DNA of 64,000 bases, from contig NZ_SCWD01000003.1 in the NCBI RefSeq assembly GCF_004359515.1, forward strand, positions 62,001-126,000, written 5' to 3'. The DNA is from Macrococcus carouselicus (GTDB taxonomy: Bacteria > Bacillota > Bacilli > Staphylococcales > Staphylococcaceae). The translations under genes were made by a program, and so were the position numbers. The notes below the pieces were generated by a model. The model ran no database searches. It was not told the origin of the DNA and saw only the letters and a list, made by a program, of their open reading frames with translations. Shown here one piece after another: positions 28,511-42,143 of the stretch (position 1 is the stretch's first letter; every line of letters begins with the position of its first letter).

Positions 28511-29676
28511 TGGAATGGCAACTAGAAGATTATAAAGAAGAGATGATCAAGATAAGACGGCATCTGCATATGCATCCCGAGCTGTCTTTCAAAGAGGATA
28601 ATACTAAGCGTTATATAGCGGACTACCTGGAACAGCTGGGCATAAAAGTGAGACGCGATGTCGGAGGCAACGGAATTCTAGGTGTCATCGAAGGAGATAT
28701 GCCGGGCCCCACGGTCGCCTTCCGTGCAGACTTTGATGCACTGCCGATTCAGGATGCTAAAAAAGTGCCTTACAGATCAGCTGTTGATGGGGTGATGCAT
28801 GCCTGTGGCCACGATGGACATACAGCCATGCTCCTTATCACTGCGAAGATATTGACGGCAAATCGTCATAACATCAAAGGGAATATCGTGCTCATCCATC
28901 AGCATGCTGAGGAAGTGCTGCCAGGAGGTGCGCAGTCCATGATTGAAGCCGGAGCTCTGGACCGTGTGGACTATGTCTTCGGCACGCATACAGCCACTTA
29001 CCTGCCAACCGGTACCATCGCTTTCTGTCCCGGTCCCGCCTATGCCAACGCAGATAGCTTCACCATTCATATTCAAGGTAGCGGGGGACATGGTGCAGCC
29101 CCGCATGAGACACATGATGCGATTATTGCAGCAAGTAGTCTGATCAGTCAGTTCCAGACTATTATATCCCGTTCGATAGACCCGATAGCGACAGGTGTTG
29201 TGACCATCGGAGAATTCAATGCAGGTGATGCTTTCAACGTCATCGCTGAACATGCCTATTTATCAGGTACAGTGCGCACTTATACGCAGGAAGTCAAAGC
29301 GCGTATCAAGACGCGTATGAACCAGCTTATCTCAGCTGTTGAAGTCGGTTACAACGTCAAGGTAACACTGGATTATCAGGACGGTTATCCAGCCCTTATC
29401 AATCCTGTAAAAGAGACTGAATGGTTAAAAGATACAGTTGAAAATGCCGCTTATGCTGAAGAGGTGAAAATACAGCCCCCTTCGCTAGGTGGGGAAGATT
29501 TCAGCTACTTCCTGCAGGAGAGACCCGGTACTTATTTCTATACCGGCGTCAGGAACGAAGAGATAGATGCCATCCATCCGCATCACCATCCACAGTTCGA
29601 TCTGGACGAAGATGGCCTCATCTATGGGATTCAGACATTCCTGACCATAGTCGAGCATATGGATGAATTAGCTTAG
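28510..29676 (+). CDS. M20 family N-acyl amino acid amidohydrolase, copy 3
   Basis: 388 residues. [27 protein letters not shown] and PHHHPQFDLDED keep all expected metal ligands. Its LLITAKIL and GNIVLIHQHAEEV are closest to copy 2, while the lid GEFNAGDAFNVIAEHA is closest to copy 1. Translation is coupled to copy 2 by the TAATG overlap. Last gene before a bidirectional terminator. Confidence 0.9.
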   Translation: MEWQLEDYKEEMIKIRRHLHMHPELSFKEDNTKRYIADYLEQLGIKVRRDVGGNGILGVIEGDMPGPTVAFRADFDALPIQDAKKVPYRSAVDGVMHACGHDGHTAMLLITAKILTANRHNIKGNIVLIHQHAEEVLPGGAQSMIEAGALDRVDYVFGTHTATYLPTGTIAFCPGPAYANADSFTIHIQGSGGHGAAPHETHDAIIAASSLISQFQTIISRSIDPIATGVVTIGEFNAGDAFNVIAEHAYLSGTVRTYTQEVKARIKTRMNQLISAVEVGYNVKVTLDYQDGYPALINPVKETEWLKDTVENAAYAEEVKIQPPSLGGEDFSYFLQERPGTYFYTGVRNEEIDAIHPHHHPQFDLDEDGLIYGIQTFLTIVEHMDELA

Positions 29677-29698
29677 AATAAAACTTAAAAATTCCAGA

Positions 29699-29734
29699 AC
29701 AAAAAAGCCGAAGAGGATGCTCTTCGGCTTTTAA
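29699..29734. terminator. Bidirectional terminator between the M20 cluster and tuf
   Basis: Stem AAAAGCCGAAGAG / CTCTTCGGCTTTT with a GATG loop; A- and T-tracts on both sides. Confidence 0.95.
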
Positions 29735-29751
29735 AATTCACTTAATATGAA

Positions 29752-30939
<1,188 letters not shown>

Positions 30940-30975
30940 TTTGAAATCTCTCCTTAGATATAAGTATATTTATAT

Positions 30976-31002
30976 CTCATGAGGGATTCTCACCCTCATG
31001 AG
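30976..31002 (-). promoter_or_regulatory. Stable hairpin in the tuf leader
   Basis: Perfect ten-base stem CTCATGAGGG / CCCTCATGAG with a seven-base loop and no T-tract, about 40-65 bases before the tuf start. It could stabilise the 5' end of the mRNA or take part in control. Confidence 0.5.
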
Positions 31003-31018
31003 GTAAAGCTATAACTCA

Positions 31019-31047
31019 GTTATAAAGCATTTCACTGTAAAAATCAA
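31019..31047 (-). promoter_or_regulatory. Promoter of tuf
   Basis: -35 TTGATT (31042-31047), 17-base spacer, -10 TATAAC (31019-31024), in the fusA-tuf gap. Confidence 0.7.
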
Positions 31048-31064
31048 ACTAGATTACTTCAGTC

Positions 31065-33146
31065 TTATTGACCTTTGTTTTTCTTGATGATTTCTTCAGA
31101 AACTGACTTTGGAACTTCTTCATAGTGGTCGAATACCATTGAGTAAGTACCACGTCCTTGAGTGTTAGAACGTAAGTTAGTTGCATAACCGAACATTTCA
31201 GCAAGAGGAACGAAGGCACGAACAACTTGAGCGTTACCACGCGCTTCCATACCTTCTACACGTCCACGACGACTTGTAACGTCACCCATGATATCTCCCA
31301 TGTATTCTTCAGGCATTACGATTTCAACTTTCATCATTGGTTCAAGGATAACTGGATCACATTTTTTAGCAGCTTCTTTAAGTGCAAGTGATGCAGCCAC
31401 TTTGAAGGCCATCTCAGATGAATCGACATCATGGTAAGAACCATCGAATAATTTCGCTTTAACATCGATCAATGGATATCCAGCAAGTACACCGTTTTCC
31501 ATTGCATCTTTAAGACCTGCTTCTACTGATGGAATGTATTCACGAGGAACAACCCCACCGACTACAGCATTTTCAAATTCGAATCCAGCACCGACTTCGT
31601 TAGGCATGAATTCGATATGAACGTCACCGTATTGACCACGACCACCAGATTGACGTGAGAATTTACCTTGAACTGCGGCAGCTGTTTTGAACGTTTCACG
31701 GTAAGATACCATTGGCGCACCAACTGTACATTCAACTTTAAATTCACGTTTCATACGGTCGACTAAGATATCAAGGTGAAGCTCACCCATACCACCGATG
31801 ATGACTTGTCCTGTTTCAGGATCAGTATGCGCATGGAATGTTGGATCTTCTTCTTGTAACTTAACTAAAGCGTTTGTCATTTTGTCTTGGTCAGCTTTAG
31901 ATTTTGGTTCTACAGATAAGTGGATAACTGGCTCTGGGAATTCCATAGACTCAAGGATAACCTGCGTCTTTTCATCACAGAGTGTATCACCTGTTGTTGT
32001 GTCCTTAAGACCAACAGCAGCGGCGATGTCACCCGCGTATACTGTAGAGATTTCCTGACGAGAGTTGGCGTGCATCTGCAGGATACGTCCTACACGTTCA
32101 CGTTTACCTTTCGTTGCGTTCTGTACATAAGAACCTGCGTTCAATGTACCAGAATACACACGGAAGAATGTTAATTTACCAACGAATGGGTCAGTCATAA
32201 CTTTGAACGCAAGTGCTGCGAATGGCGCTGCATCATCTGGTTTAGCTACGATTGCCTCTTCTTCATCATCCGCTGCATGACCCACGATTGGTTTAACATC
32301 GAGTGGTGATGGTAAGTAGTCAATTGCTGCATCAAGCATTAATTGAACACCTTTGTTTTTGAAGGCAGTACCTGCTAAAACTGGGAAGAATTCAACGTCA
32401 CAAGTTGCCTGACGGATAGCAGCTTTCAGCTCTTCAGCTGTAATCTCTTCTCCACCAAGGTATTTTTCCATTAAATCTTCGTTGAAGTCTGCAACTGCTT
32501 CGATTAACGCTTCACGTTTCGCCTGTGCATCTTCTAAATATTCTTCAGGCACGTCAGTTACTTCGATGTCAGTTCCTAAGTCATTTGTATAAGTGTGAAG
32601 CTTCATTTCAACTAAATCAACGATTGCGTTGAATTCATCTTCAGCACCGATAGGCATTTGAATCGGGTGAGCATTCGCTTGTAATCTATCGTGTAAAGTA
32701 CCTACAGAATAGTCAAAGTTTGCACCTGTTTTATCCATTTTGTTGATGAATACAATACGAGGTACGCCATATGTAGTCGCCTGACGCCATACAGTTTCAG
32801 TCTGTGGTTCTACACCTGATTGTGCATCAAGTACAGTAACAGCACCATCAAGTACACGAAGTGAACGTTCAACTTCAACAGTGAAGTCTACGTGTCCAGG
32901 TGTATCGATAATGTTGATACGATGACCATTCCACTGAGCTGTTGTAGCAGCTGAAGTGATTGTGATCCCACGTTCTTGTTCTTGCTCCATCCAGTCCATC
33001 TGTGAAGCACCTTCATGCGTTTCACCAATCTTGTGGATACGGCCAGTATAATAAAGAATACGTTCAGTAGTCGTCGTTTTACCAGCATCGATGTGAGCCA
33101 TGATACCGATATTACGAGTGTTCTTCAAAGAGAATTCTCTTGCCAT
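31065..33146 (-). CDS. fusA: Elongation factor G
   Basis: 693 residues. GTPase that drives translocation on the ribosome. P-loop AHIDAGKTT at 17-25, switch [18 protein letters not shown]. Domain order G, II, III, IV, V at normal length. AAGGAG precedes the start. Confidence 0.99.
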   Translation of the reverse strand: MAREFSLKNTRNIGIMAHIDAGKTTTTERILYYTGRIHKIGETHEGASQMDWMEQEQERGITITSAATTAQWNGHRINIIDTPGHVDFTVEVERSLRVLDGAVTVLDAQSGVEPQTETVWRQATTYGVPRIVFINKMDKTGANFDYSVGTLHDRLQANAHPIQMPIGAEDEFNAIVDLVEMKLHTYTNDLGTDIEVTDVPEEYLEDAQAKREALIEAVADFNEDLMEKYLGGEEITAEELKAAIRQATCDVEFFPVLAGTAFKNKGVQLMLDAAIDYLPSPLDVKPIVGHAADDEEEAIVAKPDDAAPFAALAFKVMTDPFVGKLTFFRVYSGTLNAGSYVQNATKGKRERVGRILQMHANSRQEISTVYAGDIAAAVGLKDTTTGDTLCDEKTQVILESMEFPEPVIHLSVEPKSKADQDKMTNALVKLQEEDPTFHAHTDPETGQVIIGGMGELHLDILVDRMKREFKVECTVGAPMVSYRETFKTAAAVQGKFSRQSGGRGQYGDVHIEFMPNEVGAGFEFENAVVGGVVPREYIPSVEAGLKDAMENGVLAGYPLIDVKAKLFDGSYHDVDSSEMAFKVAASLALKEAAKKCDPVILEPMMKVEIVMPEEYMGDIMGDVTSRRGRVEGMEARGNAQVVRAFVPLAEMFGYATNLRSNTQGRGTYSMVFDHYEEVPKSVSEEIIKKNKGQ

Positions 33147-33243
33147 GGGTATTCTTTCTCCTTCCAGGAATTGGGTTTATATTTAGAAAGAGACCAAAAG
33201 CATGCAGGGGCCATAGCCCCAGCTGCGATTGGTTACTTTCATC

Positions 33244-33714
33244 TTACCAACGGTAGTGAGCAAATGCTTTGTTCGCTTCCGCCATTTTATGAGTATCTTC
33301 ACGCTTTTTAACAGCACCACCAGTGTTGTTAGCAGCATCTAAGATTTCGTTAGCTAAACGCTCTTCCATCGTTTTTTCTCCACGAAGGCGAGAGTAGTTA
33401 ACTAACCAGCGTAAACCTAAAGTTGTACGACGCTCAGCGCGTACTTCTACAGGTACTTGGTAGTTAGAACCACCAACACGACGAGCTTTTACTTCCAATA
33501 CAGGCATGATGTTGTTGATCGCTTCCTCAAAAACTTCCATAGCGTCACGACCTGAACGTTCCTGAACTAAGTCGAATGCTGAGTAAAGAATTTTTTGAGC
33601 AGTACCACGCTTACCATCAAGCATGATTTTATTGATTAATTTAGTAACCAGTTTAGAGTTGTGAATTGGATCCGGTAATACGTCTCTTTTTGCAACAGGA
33701 CCTTTACGAGGCAT
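33244..33714 (-). CDS. rpsG: Ribosomal protein S7
   Basis: 156 residues, the standard length. It binds the 3' major domain of 16S rRNA and nucleates the head of the 30S subunit. [16 protein letters not shown] and the C-terminal [13 protein letters not shown] are typical. AGGAGG precedes the start. The 97-base gap to fusA holds a small GC hairpin (GGGGC/GCCCC). Confidence 0.99.
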   Translation of the reverse strand: MPRKGPVAKRDVLPDPIHNSKLVTKLINKIMLDGKRGTAQKILYSAFDLVQERSGRDAMEVFEEAINNIMPVLEVKARRVGGSNYQVPVEVRAERRTTLGLRWLVNYSRLRGEKTMEERLANEILDAANNTGGAVKKREDTHKMAEANKAFAHYRW

Positions 33715-33814
33715 GTGTATGTCCTCCTTTCCAAGTATATTTATTCGCTCTTTTATTGTCTAGCGAGACATACGATATTTACATAATTGAAATAATTCAA
33801 TCAGTAGCCATCAG

Positions 33815-34234
33815 TTATTTTTTAGCTTTAGGTTTTTTAGCACCGTATAATGAACGGCTTTGCATACGGCCGTCAACACCTGAAGTATCTAACGCACCAC
33901 GAACGATATGGTAACGTACCCCTGGTAAATCTTTTACACGTCCACCACGAATAAGTACAACACTGTGTTCTTGTAAGTTATGGCCGATACCAGGAATGTA
34001 AGCATTGACTTCGATATTATTTGATAAACGCACACGTGCATATTTACGTAACGCTGAGTTAGGTTTTTTAGGTGTCATAGTACCTACACGAGTACACACA
34101 CCACGTTTTTGTGGAGATGCAACATCTGTAGCTTTTTTCTTATGACTGTTATAACCTTTGTTCAGTGCAGGTGCAGTTGATTTTTTAATTTTAGAAGTAC
34201 GAGGCTTCTTAACTAATTGGTTAATAGTAGGCAT
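33815..34234 (-). CDS. rpsL: Ribosomal protein S12
   Basis: 139 residues, two longer than the S. aureus protein at the C terminus (KKPKAKK). It sits at the decoding centre. The streptomycin-determining segments are wild type ([17 protein letters not shown]). GGAGG precedes the start. First gene of the rpsL-rpsG-fusA-tuf group. Confidence 0.99.
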   Translation of the reverse strand: MPTINQLVKKPRTSKIKKSTAPALNKGYNSHKKKATDVASPQKRGVCTRVGTMTPKKPNSALRKYARVRLSNNIEVNAYIPGIGHNLQEHSVVLIRGGRVKDLPGVRYHIVRGALDTSGVDGRMQSRSLYGAKKPKAKK

Positions 34235-34321
34235 TCTGTATGTCCTCCTCTCTGTTCTTTAATTCCACACATCCAGGTGGTTCATTTTTAGAGTAAATAA
34301 AAATTTTGTAAGAATAATGGC

Positions 34322-34576
34322 TTACAAACCACTTTTCAGGTAAGTAGCGATCATCGCTTTCACCTGAATTCCAAACTGACCACCGAGCTCGAGACGAGAT
34401 TCGCTGAATGCAATTGGAACTTGTTGCTCTTGCGCCTGTAACAGCACATCGGTTAATAAGTGGATATGGACATCCTGTGCGATCACAATGGATGCTGCAC
34501 GATGTTCCCTCAGTGCCTTCAGCGTCTGCTTCAGACCCACTACATATTGATTAGAATGAACTTTTTCATTAGACAT
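34322..34576 (-). CDS. L7Ae/L30e-like ribosomal protein (YbxF family)
   Basis: 84 residues, small kink-turn RNA-binding protein of the YbxF/RplGB family, found between rpoC and rpsL in Firmicutes. LKALREHRAASIVIAQD is the typical N-terminal part. The start at 34576 follows GGAGG; a longer frame to 34642 has no binding site. Confidence 0.9.
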   Translation of the reverse strand: MSNEKVHSNQYVVGLKQTLKALREHRAASIVIAQDVHIHLLTDVLLQAQEQQVPIAFSESRLELGGQFGIQVKAMIATYLKSGL

Positions 34577-34664
34577 GGAAATCCTCCAAAGTGCTTCTTC
34601 ATCAACCTTAATTATTCTAACATCTTTACTGATGAGTGTCAACAGTATATCACTAAATAATAGA

Positions 34665-34687
34665 GACGGATCCTGAAGGGATCCGTC
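34665..34687 (-). terminator. Hairpin after rpoC
   Basis: Perfect stem GACGGATCC / GGATCCGTC with a five-base loop between rpoC and the L7Ae-like gene. The following stretch TCTCTATTATTT is only moderately T-rich, so it may be a partial terminator. Confidence 0.6.
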
Positions 34688-34703
34688 ATCTTTATGATGA
34701 TTA

Positions 34704-37700
34704 TTATTCAGTTACAAACGCTTCTTCCGGTTCAAATTCAGGCGCACCTTTTTCGTATTCAACGCCTGAGTAGCGTCTCATACCTGTTCCAGCTGGAATC
34801 AGTTTACCGATAATAACGTTCTCTTTAAGACCGAGTAAGTCATCACGTTTACCTTTGATGGCAGCATCCGTTAACACACGAGTTGTCTCCTGGAATGATG
34901 CGGCAGATAAGAAACTTTCTGTTTCAAGTGATGCTTTTGTGATACCCAGTAAGACTGGTTTCGCTGTTGCCGGACGTTTTCTGTTTTTAAATACTTCGCG
35001 GTTTGCATCTGTGAAGACGTGAATGTCGACAAGTGCACCCGGCAGTAATTTTGTATCGCCTGCTTCGATGATGCGGACTTTACGTAACATTTGACGTACC
35101 ATCACTTCAACGTGCTTATCTGAAATTTCTACACCCTGCATACGATAAACTTTCTGTACCTCTTTAAGCAGGTAGCTTTGTGTCGCATTAAGACCTGCCA
35201 CAGCCAGTAATTCCTTAGGCTCAATAGAACCTTCAGTCATGACTTCACCACGGCTGACTTTAGTGCCGACCTCAACTTTAAGACGTGCTGTTGCAGGTGC
35301 TAAGTAAGGGCGAACTTCATTTTCACCTTTAACTTTGATTTCCTGCATGCGATCTTTGACGATATTGATCTCAATGACTTCACCATTGATTTCAGAGATA
35401 ATCGCCTGACCTTTCGGGTTACGCGCTTCAAATAACTCCTGAATACGCGGTAAACCTTGTGTAATATCGGCTCCGGCTACCCCACCTGTATGGAAGGTAC
35501 GCATTGTAAGCTGTGTACCTGGTTCACCGATTGATTGTGCAGCGATTGTTCCGACTGCTTCACCGACTTCAACTTTTTCACCTGTTGCCAGGTTTTTACC
35601 GTAACATTTCTCACAGACACCGTGACGTGTGTTACAAGTAAATGCTGAACGGATATGCATCTCTTCGATTCCTGCATCGACGATATTTTTCGCGATTTCA
35701 GGTGTGATGAGTTCATTCGCTTTTACAAGTACTTCATGGGTCTCTGGATGACGTAATGTTTCACGAGAGTAACGACCTTCAAGACGCTCAATGAATGGTT
35801 CAATCAATTCCGAACCTTCGCGAATGGCTGATACAAGTAAGCCGCGGTCAGTTCCGCAATCTGCTTCCCGGACGATAACATCCTGCGCAACGTCAACAAG
35901 ACGACGGGTCAAGTAACCTGAATCGGCTGTTTTAAGTGCTGTATCGGCAAGACCTTTACGAGCACCGTGCGTTGAGATGAAGTATTCAAGTACAGTCAGA
36001 CCTTCACGGAATGAAGATTTGATCGGTAACTCGATGATACGACCTGCCGGGTTGGCCATCAGACCACGCATACCTGCAAGCTGCGTGAAGTTAGATGCGT
36101 TACCACGGGCACCTGAGTCACTCATCATGAAGATCGGGTTTAAATCGTCAAGTGAGTTCATCAGACGAGACTGAATTTCGTCTTTCGCTTTCGTCCAGAT
36201 ATCGATAACAGCCGCATAACGTTCACTTTCAGTAATCAGACCACGCGTGAACTGTTTCGTTACTTTATCAACCTTTTCTTCAGCTTCACCGATGATGTGC
36301 TGTTTATCAGATAATACCACGATATCAGATACACCGACAGTGATACCTGCGCGTGAGGAATATCTGAAACCTAAGTCCTTCATTCTATCCAGCATCATGG
36401 ATGTATCCGTGATATGAAAACGATTGAAGACCTCCGCGATAACCTGTCCTAAGAACTTCTTGTTGAATGGTTTAACAAGCGGTGTCTCTTCTAGATATTT
36501 CAGTAATCCTTCTTCAGGAATATCCGCTGCATCAACAAAATACTGTTCAGGCGTCTTCTCTTCAAGGTTGGACAATGACGGTTCATTGATGAACGGGAAT
36601 GATTCCGGCATGATTTCATTGAAGATGACTTTACCGACACTTGTGATCAGTAACTGGGTGTTCTGTTTGTCAGTGAAGGTCGGGTTATTCAATGAGCTTG
36701 CACTGATGGCGATGCGAGAATGTAAATGAACATAACCGTTTGTATAGGCTTTGATGACTTCGTTTGTATCTTTGAAGAGACGTCCTTCACCGAGTGAGCC
36801 TTTACGTTCAAGTGTCAGATAGTAGTTACCTAAGACCATATCCTGTGAAGGGGTAACAACGGGTTTACCGTCTTTAGGGTTCAGGATGTTCTGTGCAGCA
36901 AGCATCAGCATCCGTGCTTCAGCCTGTGCTTCTTTTGATAACGGTACGTGAACGGCCATCTGGTCACCATCGAAATCTGCATTGTAAGCTGTTGTTACAA
37001 GCGGATGAAGACGAATTGCACGTCCTTCAACAAGTGTGGGTTCGAAGGCCTGGATCCCTAATCTGTGAAGCGTCGGTGCACGGTTCAGCAGAACAGGATG
37101 TTCACGGATCACGTCTTCTAAAACGTCCCAGACTTCGGCATCCATACGTTCGATTTTCCCTTTGGCATTTTTGATGTTTGTTGCGATTTCACGTTCAACG
37201 AGTTCTTTCATAACGAATGGCTTAAATAATTCAAGTGCCATTTCTTTAGGAAGACCACATTGGTACATTTTAAGGTTAGGACCTACGACGATAACTGAAC
37301 GACCAGAATAGTCGACACGTTTACCTAATAAGTTCTGACGGAAACGACCTTGTTTCCCTTTTAACATATGTGATAAAGATTTCAATGGACGATTACCCGG
37401 TCCAGTTACTGGACGGCCACGACGACCATTATCAATCAACGCATCTACCGCTTCCTGCAGCATACGTTTTTCATTCTGTACGATGATACCCGGTGCTCCT
37501 AAGTCAAGCAGACGTTTCAGACGGTTGTTACGGTTGATGACACGACGATATAAATCGTTTAAGTCACTGGTCGCGAAACGTCCGCCGTCAAGCTGTACCA
37601 TCGGACGGATTTCCGGTGGGATAATCGGCAGTACGTCTAAAATCATCCATGATGGATCGTTACCTGAATGACGGAAAGACTCAACTACTTCAAGACGTTT

Positions 37701-38321
37701 AATCGCTCTAGTTAAACGTTGTCCTGTCGCTGATTCCAGTTCCTCACGTAACGCTTTAAGCTCACCATCAAGATCGATTGATGTCAACAGATCTTTGATT
37801 GCTTCAGCACCCATTTTCGCTGTGAACTGACCTGGAAATTTATCATAGTATTCACGGTATTCACGTTCAGACAATAAAGATTTCTTATCAAGACCGGTCG
37901 GACCTGGATCAATCACTGCATACGAAGCAAAGTAGATGACTTCTTCAAGTGAACGAGGTGACATATCAAGTAAAAGACCCATACGGCTCGGAATTCCTTT
38001 GAAATACCAGATGTGTGAGACAGGCGCAGCAAGTTCGATATGGCCCATACGTTCGCGACGTACTTTAGATTTCGTTACTTCAACGCCGCAACGGTCACAG
38101 ACCATTCCTTTATAACGGACACGCTTGTATTTACCACAGCTACATTCCCAGTCTTTTGTCGGACCGAAAATCTTCTCACAGAATAAACCATCTCTTTCAG
38201 GTTTTAACGTACGGTAGTTAATTGTTTCTGGCTTTTTAACTTCACCAAAACTCCATGAACGGATTTTTTCAGGTGAAGCGAGACCTATCTTCATGTAATG
38301 AAAGTTATTTACATCAATCAA
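34704..38321 (-). CDS. rpoC: RNA polymerase subunit beta'
   Basis: 1205 residues. Zinc-binding Cys60, Cys62, Cys75 and Cys78 at the N terminus, the catalytic [12 protein letters not shown], and a second cysteine cluster ([19 protein letters not shown]). It starts with TTG, as annotated in S. aureus ([10 protein letters not shown]), behind GGAGG. Normal length, no insert. Confidence 0.98.
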   Translation of the reverse strand: MIDVNNFHYMKIGLASPEKIRSWSFGEVKKPETINYRTLKPERDGLFCEKIFGPTKDWECSCGKYKRVRYKGMVCDRCGVEVTKSKVRRERMGHIELAAPVSHIWYFKGIPSRMGLLLDMSPRSLEEVIYFASYAVIDPGPTGLDKKSLLSEREYREYYDKFPGQFTAKMGAEAIKDLLTSIDLDGELKALREELESATGQRLTRAIKRLEVVESFRHSGNDPSWMILDVLPIIPPEIRPMVQLDGGRFATSDLNDLYRRVINRNNRLKRLLDLGAPGIIVQNEKRMLQEAVDALIDNGRRGRPVTGPGNRPLKSLSHMLKGKQGRFRQNLLGKRVDYSGRSVIVVGPNLKMYQCGLPKEMALELFKPFVMKELVEREIATNIKNAKGKIERMDAEVWDVLEDVIREHPVLLNRAPTLHRLGIQAFEPTLVEGRAIRLHPLVTTAYNADFDGDQMAVHVPLSKEAQAEARMLMLAAQNILNPKDGKPVVTPSQDMVLGNYYLTLERKGSLGEGRLFKDTNEVIKAYTNGYVHLHSRIAISASSLNNPTFTDKQNTQLLITSVGKVIFNEIMPESFPFINEPSLSNLEEKTPEQYFVDAADIPEEGLLKYLEETPLVKPFNKKFLGQVIAEVFNRFHITDTSMMLDRMKDLGFRYSSRAGITVGVSDIVVLSDKQHIIGEAEEKVDKVTKQFTRGLITESERYAAVIDIWTKAKDEIQSRLMNSLDDLNPIFMMSDSGARGNASNFTQLAGMRGLMANPAGRIIELPIKSSFREGLTVLEYFISTHGARKGLADTALKTADSGYLTRRLVDVAQDVIVREADCGTDRGLLVSAIREGSELIEPFIERLEGRYSRETLRHPETHEVLVKANELITPEIAKNIVDAGIEEMHIRSAFTCNTRHGVCEKCYGKNLATGEKVEVGEAVGTIAAQSIGEPGTQLTMRTFHTGGVAGADITQGLPRIQELFEARNPKGQAIISEINGEVIEINIVKDRMQEIKVKGENEVRPYLAPATARLKVEVGTKVSRGEVMTEGSIEPKELLAVAGLNATQSYLLKEVQKVYRMQGVEISDKHVEVMVRQMLRKVRIIEAGDTKLLPGALVDIHVFTDANREVFKNRKRPATAKPVLLGITKASLETESFLSAASFQETTRVLTDAAIKGKRDDLLGLKENVIIGKLIPAGTGMRRYSGVEYEKGAPEFEPEEAFVTE

Positions 38322-38414
38322 AGCCCTACCTCCTCAAGTTTTTATATTAAAAGCGTAACTCCTGAAAAGAGATATAACCTCGTTATATCTCAGATCAGAA
38401 GTACATCGTCAGAA

Positions 38415-41400
38415 TTATTTTTCAGTCACTTCAGCATTTTCCTGAAGGATGTTTAGGTTGATTTTATTATCATTATAATCATCATCTTCAAGATCACGCA
38501 TCTCGATTTCTTCATCCTTGTTATCCATCACTTTAACATCCAGTCCTAAACTTTGAAGCTCTTTCATCAGTACCCGGAATGATTCTGGCACACCTGGTTT
38601 CGGAATGTTCTCGCCTTTGACGATGGCTTCGTAAGTTTTCACACGGCCGACTGTATCATCTGATTTGTAAGTCAGGATTTCCTGTAAGGTGTAAGCAGCA
38701 CCGTACGCTTCAAGTGCCCATACTTCCATCTCACCGAAACGCTGTCCACCGAACTGAGCTTTACCACCCAGCGGCTGTTGCGTAACGAGTGAGTAAGGAC
38801 CAGTAGAACGTGCATGAAGTTTGTCATCGACCATATGCGCAAGTTTCAGCATATACATGACACCGACAGAGACGCGGTTATCGAACGGTTCGCCTGTACG
38901 ACCATCGTAAAGAACGGTTTTACCGTCACGGGCCATACCTGCTTCTTCAATCGTTGACCAGACATCTTCATCGTTCGCACCATCGAATACTGGGGATGCA
39001 ACGTGGAGACCTAAGTTTTTAGCAGCCATACCTAAATGTAACTCAAGTACCTGTCCAATGTTCATACGTGAAGGAACCCCGAGCGGGTTAAGCATGATAT
39101 CAATCGGCGTGCCGTCTGGCATGAATGGCATATCTTCTTCAGGTAAGATACGGGAGATAACCCCTTTATTACCGTGACGACCACACATTTTGTCACCGAC
39201 ATGGATTTTACGTTTCTGAACGATGTAAACACGGACTAATTGATTCACACCAGGAGATAATTCATCGCCGTCTTCACGGTTGAAGACTTTGACGTCGAGA
39301 ACAATACCACCGGCACCATGAGGAACACGAAGTGATGTATCACGGACTTCACGTGCTTTCTCACCGAAGATCGCATGCAGGAGACGCTCCTCAGCAGTCA
39401 GTTCAGTCACCCCTTTAGGTGTGACTTTACCTACTAAGATGTCGCCGTCTTTAACTTCTGCACCGACGTAGATAATACCGCGGTCATCTAAGTTTTTCAG
39501 GGCGTTATCTGATACATTCGGAATATCACGCGTAATCTCTTCAGGTCCAAGTTTAGTATCACGAGCTTCTGATTCATATTCTTCAATATGAATAGACGTA
39601 TACACGTCATCTTTAACGAGACGTTCACTCATGATGACCGCATCCTCGTAGTTATAACCATCCCATGTCATGAAACCGACAACAACGTTACGGCCGAGTG
39701 CCATCTCACCGAGTTCCATAGAAGGACCATCTGCTAAAATTTCGCCTTTTGTCACAACGTCACCTACAGCAACAATCGGACGCTGATTGTAACATGTGCC
39801 TGAGTTAGAACGTGCAAATTTAGATAATCTGTAAGTATCTAAATCAGTCTCGATCTCTTTGCCGCCTTCTTCAACGATACGACGGACTTTGATCTGACGA
39901 GCTTCAACGTGTTCTACGCGTCCTTTAGATTTCGCAACAACTGCTGCACCCGAGTCACGGGCTGCAACGTGTTCCATACCTGTTCCGACAAACGGAGCTT
40001 CCGGATTCATAAGAGGCACTGCTTGACGCTGCATGTTCGCACCCATCAGTGCACGGTTGGAGTCATCGTTCTCTAAGAACGGAATACATGCTGTCGCGGC
40101 AGACACAACCTGTTTAGGCGATACATCCATGTAATCCATACGTTCTTTAGGCATTTTAGTGTTGTCCCCACGGAAACGACAGACGACTTCATCATTGACG
40201 AAATGACCTTGCTCATCCAATACAGAGTTTGCCTGTGCAACAACGTACGCATCTTCTTCATCAGCTGTCAGGTAATCAATCTGATCCGTCACACGGTTTT
40301 CTTCAATATCAACTTTACGGTATGGTGTTTCAATGAATCCAAATTCATTGACACGCGCGTAAGAAGATAATGAGTTGATCAGCCCGATATTTGGTCCTTC
40401 AGGCGTCTCAATCGGACACATACGACCATAGTGAGAGTAGTGAACGTCACGTACTTCCATACCTGCACGTTCACGAGTTAAACCACCGGGTCCTAAAGCA
40501 GATAAACGACGTTTGTGGGTCAGCTCTGCTAAGGGGTTGGCCTGGTCCATGAACTGTGATAACTGTGAGCTACCAAAGAATTCCTTGATAGACGCGATAA
40601 CCGGCCGGATATTGATTAATTGCTGCGGTGTGATAGATTCAGTGTCTTGAATACTCATACGTTCACGGACGACACGTTCCATACGTGATAAACCGATACG
40701 GAACTGGTTCTGTAAGAGTTCACCGACAGAACGAAGACGACGGTTACCTAAGTGGTCGATATCATCAGTGAAGCCAACACCATGCAATAAATTGAAGAAG
40801 TAGCTGATTGAAGAGATGATATCAGCAGGTGTGATGCTTTTCACTTCATCGTCAGGGAATGCGTTACCGATAATAGTCGTCGTACGTTTTTCTTCATCAC
40901 CTGGGATGTAGACTTTAACTGACTGAATTTCAACCGGCTCATCAAGTAATCCATTATCAAGTTCATACGTTTTAAGGTTGGCATTGTTTTCAAGTACATC
41001 GATGATCTGGTCTAAATTACGGCGATCAAGAAGTGTACCTTCTTCTGCAACGATTTCACCTGTCTCAACATCGACGACCGGCTCTGCAAGCGTCTGGTTG
41101 AAAAGACGGTGTTTCAGATGCAGTTTTTTATTCATTTTATAACGACCGACACTCGCTAAGTCATAACGTTTTGGGTCGAAGAAACGAGAATACAGTAAGC
41201 TTCTCGCATTATCTACTGTTGGTGGTTCGCCTGGGCGCAGGCGTTCATAAATCTCGAGCAATGCGGACTCAACTGAATCAGTATTATCTTTATCAAGTGC
41301 GTTACGTAAATACTCATTATCACCTAATAAATCAATGATTTCCTGATCACTTGAAAAACCTAGAGCACGTAAAAGGACAGTGATCGGTAATTTACGTGTG

Positions 41401-41957
41401 CGGTCTATACGAACATATACAATATCTTTCGCATCTGTTTCATATTCAAGCCATGCACCACGGTTTGGAATGACAGTTGCACCGAAACTTACCTTACCGT
41501 TCTTATCTACTTTATCATTGAAATAAACAGATGGTGAGCGGACAAGCTGAGAGACGATAACACGTTCAGCACCATTGATGACAAACGTTCCCGTATCAGT
41601 CATCAACGGGAAATCCCCCATGAAGACTTCCTGTTCTTTCACTTCGCCTGTTTCTTTAATGATGAGACGAACTTTAACGCGTAATGGCGCAGAATAAGTC
41701 GCATCACGGTTCTTTGCTTCATCTAAGTCATACTTAGGTTCGCCAAGTCTATAGTCCACGAATTCGAGTGACAGATTGCCTGTGAAGTCTTCGATCGGAG
41801 AAATGTCCCGGAACATTTCAAGAAGGCCTTCTTCAAGGAACCATTCATAAGATTTCGTTTGAATCTCGATTAAGTTCGGTAATTCTAAAATTTCGGAGAT
41901 ACGCGCGTAACTTCTACGCTGACGATGTCTTCCGTACTGGATAAGTTGACCTGTCAA
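38415..41957 (-). CDS. rpoB: RNA polymerase subunit beta
   Basis: 1180 residues from a TTG at 41957 ([15 protein letters not shown]), eight bases after GAGGGG; a GTG three codons upstream lies inside that site. The rifampicin region [20 protein letters not shown] and RLSALGPGG is wild type. The acidic C-terminal tail ([13 protein letters not shown]) is as variable as in related species. Confidence 0.98.
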   Translation of the reverse strand: MTGQLIQYGRHRQRRSYARISEILELPNLIEIQTKSYEWFLEEGLLEMFRDISPIEDFTGNLSLEFVDYRLGEPKYDLDEAKNRDATYSAPLRVKVRLIIKETGEVKEQEVFMGDFPLMTDTGTFVINGAERVIVSQLVRSPSVYFNDKVDKNGKVSFGATVIPNRGAWLEYETDAKDIVYVRIDRTRKLPITVLLRALGFSSDQEIIDLLGDNEYLRNALDKDNTDSVESALLEIYERLRPGEPPTVDNARSLLYSRFFDPKRYDLASVGRYKMNKKLHLKHRLFNQTLAEPVVDVETGEIVAEEGTLLDRRNLDQIIDVLENNANLKTYELDNGLLDEPVEIQSVKVYIPGDEEKRTTTIIGNAFPDDEVKSITPADIISSISYFFNLLHGVGFTDDIDHLGNRRLRSVGELLQNQFRIGLSRMERVVRERMSIQDTESITPQQLINIRPVIASIKEFFGSSQLSQFMDQANPLAELTHKRRLSALGPGGLTRERAGMEVRDVHYSHYGRMCPIETPEGPNIGLINSLSSYARVNEFGFIETPYRKVDIEENRVTDQIDYLTADEEDAYVVAQANSVLDEQGHFVNDEVVCRFRGDNTKMPKERMDYMDVSPKQVVSAATACIPFLENDDSNRALMGANMQRQAVPLMNPEAPFVGTGMEHVAARDSGAAVVAKSKGRVEHVEARQIKVRRIVEEGGKEIETDLDTYRLSKFARSNSGTCYNQRPIVAVGDVVTKGEILADGPSMELGEMALGRNVVVGFMTWDGYNYEDAVIMSERLVKDDVYTSIHIEEYESEARDTKLGPEEITRDIPNVSDNALKNLDDRGIIYVGAEVKDGDILVGKVTPKGVTELTAEERLLHAIFGEKAREVRDTSLRVPHGAGGIVLDVKVFNREDGDELSPGVNQLVRVYIVQKRKIHVGDKMCGRHGNKGVISRILPEEDMPFMPDGTPIDIMLNPLGVPSRMNIGQVLELHLGMAAKNLGLHVASPVFDGANDEDVWSTIEEAGMARDGKTVLYDGRTGEPFDNRVSVGVMYMLKLAHMVDDKLHARSTGPYSLVTQQPLGGKAQFGGQRFGEMEVWALEAYGAAYTLQEILTYKSDDTVGRVKTYEAIVKGENIPKPGVPESFRVLMKELQSLGLDVKVMDNKDEEIEMRDLEDDDYNDNKINLNILQENAEVTEK

Positions 41958-42143
41958 CAGATTCACCCCTCAAAGATTGTAGTGACTCACTTGCTCATAA
42001 GACAAAAAGAAAACGGAATCCATATTAACTCCATTTTCGTAATATATGACTGTCTTCACCTTGCTAATATGAGCTAGAAAAGTACATACTTATTGAATTT
42101 AAAATTTAACATTCTATTACTATAACAGACGGCAACTTTCCAG

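Noticed and set aside
33190-33225. GGGGC/GCCCC hairpin between rpsG and fusA as a terminator
   Set aside because: Short stem and poor T-tract; fusA has no good separate promoter, so it is more likely just a leader fold.
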